From: Chlorobiota bacterium
GTDB lineage: Bacteria; Bacteroidota; Bacteroidia; Bacteroidales; JAADJA01
NCBI GenBank assembly: GCA_030592565.1
Contig: JAUVIX010000168.1
Span: forward strand, 1-7,785
DNA length: 7,785 nt
Direction: 5' to 3'
Position 1 is the first letter of the stretch. Each line of letters starts with the position of its first letter. The position numbers were made by a program, and so were the translations under genes. Shown here piece by piece: positions 5,154-7,785 of the stretch. The notes beneath the pieces are model-generated. The model saw only the letters and a list, made by a program, of their open reading frames with translations. It was not told where the DNA came from and made no database searches.

Positions 5154-6560
5154 ATGAAAAGGTATTTAGCAATTTTCACATTGGGTTTTCTTGCCGTATT
5201 ATCAGCATGCTCCGAAGGGACTAAAAAAACTTCAGACAAGGTAGATAGTAGTAAAATTACCAACAGTGACATGGTTAAAATAGTAACACTTGCTCCAGGA
5301 CATTTCCATGCAGCACTCGTACAAAAAACAATATATCCAGAAGTAAGTCAGGAAGTGCATGTTTATGCACCGGAAGGAGCAGAAGTAATGGCGTATCTCG
5401 ATTTGATAAAAGGATTTAATTTAAGGAAAGAAAACCCCACAAGCTGGAAGGAAATAGTTTACACAGGTGAAGATTATCTGCAAAAGATGCTACAGGAGAA
5501 AGCCGGCAACCTCATAGTTCTTGCAGGAAATAATGCAAAAAAAACAGAATATATTAGAAAATCGGTGGAAGATGGTTTAAATGTCTTGGCTGACAAACCG
5601 ATGGTTATCTCTCCAGAAAAATTCCCTATGCTTGAAGAGGCTTTCAAAATTGCCGATAAAAAGAATGTTTTACTTTATGATATTATGACCGAAAGGTATG
5701 AGATCACTACCATTCTTCAACGTGTGCTGTCACAAATGCCTGAGATTTTTGGAAAGTTACAAAAAGGGACAGCAGGTAATCCGGCTATCGTGCAGGAGAG
5801 CGTTCACCGCTTTTCAAAAACAGTTGCAGGCAAACCATTAATTCGTCCTGCATGGTTTTTTGATGTGAGCCAGGAAGGTGAAGGAATTGTTGATGTCGCT
5901 ACCCATTTGGTTGATCTTGTTCAGTGGGAAGCTTTTCCGGGAATAATTATTCGCAAAGAGGATATTCAAGTATCTTATGCAAAACACTGGACAACGGACC
6001 TGACTCTTGAGCAATTTTCAAAAGTAACCGGACTCAACAATTTTCCGGATTATTTGAATAAATATGTGAAAGACAATCTTTTAAAAGTTTATAGTAACGG
6101 AAAGATTATTTACAAAATAAATAATGTGTGGGCAAAGGTATCGGTTACATGGAATTTTGATACGCCCAAAGGAGGTGATACCCATTATAGTATTATGCGC
6201 GGAACATTGTGCAACCTTGAGATCAGGCAGGAAGCCGAACAGCAGTTCAAACCGGTTTTATATATTGAAGTAAATGGACATAATTTGGCTGACTTTGAAG
6301 ATAAACTGAGAAATGCAGTTGACAGTAAACTCGCAGTCAAATATCCCGGTATTGACCTGGTAAAAGTGTCAGAAAAGCAGTATTATCTTGATATTCCACA
6401 AAAATACAAGGTTGGTCATGAAGCACATTTCAGGCAGGTAACAGAGAAATTTCTGAAATATATGCAAACCGGCAAACTGCCAGAGTGGGAAATACCAAAT
6501 ATGATTACAAAATATTATATTACAACTACTGCTCTGAAAATGTCAAGGGATAAGCCCTGA
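5154..6560 (+). CDS. Lipoprotein of the Gfo/Idh/MocA 'putative oxidoreductase C-terminal' subfamily
   Basis: A 468-residue protein. A lipoprotein signal peptide ends in LSAC with the lipidated cysteine at C19, placing it in the periplasm or on the outer membrane. After a polar linker (20-39), the oxidoreductase domain starts VKIVTLAPGHFHAALVQK (41-58). This takes the place of the usual GxGxxG turn, leaving only one glycine of the motif. Later landmarks are VLAGNN at 122-127, ADKP at 146-149 (the position of the EKP catalytic lysine, here K148), DIMTER at 176-181, and GIVDVATHLVDLVQW (244-258), where H251 and D254 match the family's HxxD. The C-terminal region (about 280-468) fits the 'putative oxidoreductase C-terminal domain' type. 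Conserved catalytic residues suggest an active enzyme, but cofactor binding after unfolded Sec export is a puzzle. It closes the cluster and converges on fucK. Subfamily call is good, reaction unknown. Confidence 0.88.
   Translation: MKRYLAIFTLGFLAVLSACSEGTKKTSDKVDSSKITNSDMVKIVTLAPGHFHAALVQKTIYPEVSQEVHVYAPEGAEVMAYLDLIKGFNLRKENPTSWKEIVYTGEDYLQKMLQEKAGNLIVLAGNNAKKTEYIRKSVEDGLNVLADKPMVISPEKFPMLEEAFKIADKKNVLLYDIMTERYEITTILQRVLSQMPEIFGKLQKGTAGNPAIVQESVHRFSKTVAGKPLIRPAWFFDVSQEGEGIVDVATHLVDLVQWEAFPGIIIRKEDIQVSYAKHWTTDLTLEQFSKVTGLNNFPDYLNKYVKDNLLKVYSNGKIIYKINNVWAKVSVTWNFDTPKGGDTHYSIMRGTLCNLEIRQEAEQQFKPVLYIEVNGHNLADFEDKLRNAVDSKLAVKYPGIDLVKVSEKQYYLDIPQKYKVGHEAHFRQVTEKFLKYMQTGKLPEWEIPNMITKYYITTTALKMSRDKP
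6546..6560. terminator. Weak hairpin at the convergent gene junction (possible terminator)
   Basis: AGGG-ATAAG-CCCT (6546-6558) can fold into a four-pair stem at the very end of the lipoprotein gene, overlapping its stop codon. Only 11 bases separate this stop from the fucK stop. No T-run follows in either direction, so it is not a textbook intrinsic terminator; it is listed because no better candidate exists at this junction. Confidence 0.2.
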
Positions 6561-6571
6561 TTGTAAATCTA

Positions 6572-7785
6572 TTAACCACGATTTATTGCAAACATTCTTC
6601 TGGCTTCCTCAGCAGATTGATAAATTCCAGCTCCAAAAAATGCAAACATAGCTGCTCCCAGTACTGTAGTCTCCATTTGAGTAACAGTTTTAACAGGCAG
6701 TCCCAAAGCTTTTGCACGTAACTCATTCCATAGTCTGTTTTTAGCACCACCTCCGACAACTAACAATGATTTAGCTTTAAAGCCACAACTTTGCTCCAAT
6801 AATTTCAAACCGGTTTTTGTTTGCTGCGACAGTGCATATAATGCAGCTTTATATATTTCACCTCTTTGTGTACTGATATTTAGATTATTTATCAGTCCTT
6901 GGCCACTTAAAAATCCGGAGTTAACCTCAACATTACTATCATCAACGGCTTCAGCATCGCCAATCATCACATCATAAATATCAGGATCGTTCATCACATC
7001 TGCATAAAAACTCTTTTTTATCCATTCCAGAATTCCCGAGCCCAACCATTGTATTCCGGGATTATAGATACCTGGAATAGCATCAAACTCTGTTGTTATT
7101 CCCGCTTTAAAGGCTTTATCATCCAATTGAATATTTGGAGTCCTTACCATTAATATCTCCCAGGTGCCGGAACTCAAAACAGGTTCATTAATACCTGCCC
7201 CTGATCCAAAAATGGCAAATTGTGTGTCGTGCCCTGCTGCAACAACCGGAATGCCTGACGGGATTCCGGTTCTGGCGGCTGCTACTTTCGTAACATATCC
7301 CATCACCTGACCACTTTCTACCATCTCAGGAAATTTATTTTCGACTCCTATACTTTGAAATATCTCCTGTGAAAAATTCCTTGTTTTACTACCAGTCAAC
7401 ATCGAAGTACCTGCCATTGTAGTCTCTGTTACGAACTTACCGGTTAGTTTATGAAGTAAAATAGAAGATATAAAAGCAAAGTGGTCTGCTTTATCCAGAA
7501 TATCGGGCCGGTTCTCTTTAAACCAAACAAGTTTGTTTATTGTATTGAAGCTGAATTTATTGATTCCTGTTACTGAAAAAAGATTTTTCAAAGGAATATA
7601 CTTATCAATGTTATCCATAACCGGAGTTGTGCGTTGGCAAGCCCAGGAAATTACAGGATATAATAGTTCACCGGTTTTTAACACAGGAGCACTGTCCACA
7701 CCAAAAGTTGTAACTGTAACTGCAACTATGTTTTTCACTAAAGGATTACTGATTACTTCTACTGTCGCTTTAATCAGCTTGCCCC
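6572..7785 (-). CDS. fucK: L-fuculokinase (FGGY kinase family), N-terminus beyond window edge
   Basis: L-fuculokinase phosphorylates L-fuculose to L-fuculose-1-phosphate in cytoplasmic fucose catabolism. The frame stays open to the right edge: 403 residues are visible, including 15 codons before the GTG at 7738. That GTG is thus an internal valine, and roughly 60 N-terminal residues are missing. The order of blocks follows E. coli FucK from memory: VTTFGVD, LLYPVISW, RTTPVMDNID, FSFNT, KLVWFKENRP, FISS, LTGKF, TMAGTS, then AGHDTQFAIFG, whose Asp codon is at 7226-7228 and is the FGGY catalytic base, EPVLSSGTWEILMVR, YNPGIQWL, and the ATP-binding segment LLVVGGGAKNRLWNEL. The end, EEARRMFAINRG, stops about 20 residues earlier than the E. 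coli enzyme. The gene is read towards the oxidoreductase cluster from an operon outside the window. Rhamnulokinase is the main alternative but fits the motifs less well. Confidence 0.9.
   Translation of the reverse strand, partial: GKLIKATVEVISNPLVKNIVAVTVTTFGVDSAPVLKTGELLYPVISWACQRTTPVMDNIDKYIPLKNLFSVTGINKFSFNTINKLVWFKENRPDILDKADHFAFISSILLHKLTGKFVTETTMAGTSMLTGSKTRNFSQEIFQSIGVENKFPEMVESGQVMGYVTKVAAARTGIPSGIPVVAAGHDTQFAIFGSGAGINEPVLSSGTWEILMVRTPNIQLDDKAFKAGITTEFDAIPGIYNPGIQWLGSGILEWIKKSFYADVMNDPDIYDVMIGDAEAVDDSNVEVNSGFLSGQGLINNLNISTQRGEIYKAALYALSQQTKTGLKLLEQSCGFKAKSLLVVGGGAKNRLWNELRAKALGLPVKTVTQMETTVLGAAMFAFFGAGIYQSAEEARRMFAINRG

Larger units (their letters stand above)
2391..6560 (+). other. 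Predicted four-gene transcription unit for extracytoplasmic sugar oxidation/modification
   Basis: Four genes run in the same direction with gaps of 18, 64 and 17 bases. There is no convincing terminator or TAnnTTTG promoter between them, and one good promoter lies before the first. The products are a DUF6807-like protein, a ThuA-like protein and two different Gfo/Idh/MocA proteins, families that recur together in Bacteroidota and Planctomycetota carbohydrate loci. Every product has an export signal. Co-transcription is inferred from spacing. Confidence 0.7.

Noticed and set aside
7736..7738. GTG as the start of the fuculokinase
   Set aside because: The frame stays open upstream to the window edge and the first FGGY segment is missing, so this GTG codes for an internal valine.

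Overview
The window looks like a chromosomal segment from a member of the phylum Bacteroidota. It is AT-rich. One protein carries a C-terminal type IX secretion (T9SS) sorting domain. Starts lack Shine-Dalgarno sequences and follow A/T-rich leaders. Several intergenic sites match the Bacteroidota promoter form (TTG/TTTG, then TAnnTTTG). The exact genus cannot be read from the sequence; a polysaccharide-degrading marine or gut-type lineage is a guess.

Layout, left to right. (a) 1-1086, minus strand: the N-terminal 362 residues of an oleate hydratase, cut by the left edge. (b) 1087-1347: intergenic DNA with a candidate -7 box, a small leader hairpin and a degenerate heptamer tandem array. (c) 1348-2142, minus: a small secreted protein with a T9SS C-terminal domain. 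(d) 2143-2390: a divergent intergenic region with a promoter for each direction and several inverted repeats. (e) 2391-6560, plus: a tight four-gene cluster encoding a compact DUF6807/PmoA-like protein, a ThuA-like protein, a Tat-exported Gfo/Idh/MocA oxidoreductase and a lipoprotein of a second Gfo/Idh/MocA subfamily. (f) 6572-7785, minus: most of L-fuculokinase (fucK), converging on the cluster with an 11-base gap and cut at its N-terminus by the right edge.

Functional reading. All four products of the plus-strand cluster carry export signals: two Sec type I, one Tat, one lipoprotein. I infer an extracytoplasmic sugar-modifying module in which a cofactor-loaded dehydrogenase oxidises a sugar or glycoside, with ThuA-like, DUF6807-like and second oxidoreductase-like proteins as partners. 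The neighbouring fucK suggests, but does not prove, a link to L-fucose or fucosylated glycans. Oleate hydratase and the T9SS protein look like separate transcription units with no evident link to the sugar genes.

Points most worth a second look are the compact DUF6807-like protein that seems to lack the middle of its family, the lipoprotein oxidoreductase without a classical GxGxxG, the near-leaderless promoter with nested inverted repeats before the cluster, and the Met/His replacement of the Glu-Met pair in oleate hydratase. No tRNA, rRNA, CRISPR array or insertion sequence was recognised.
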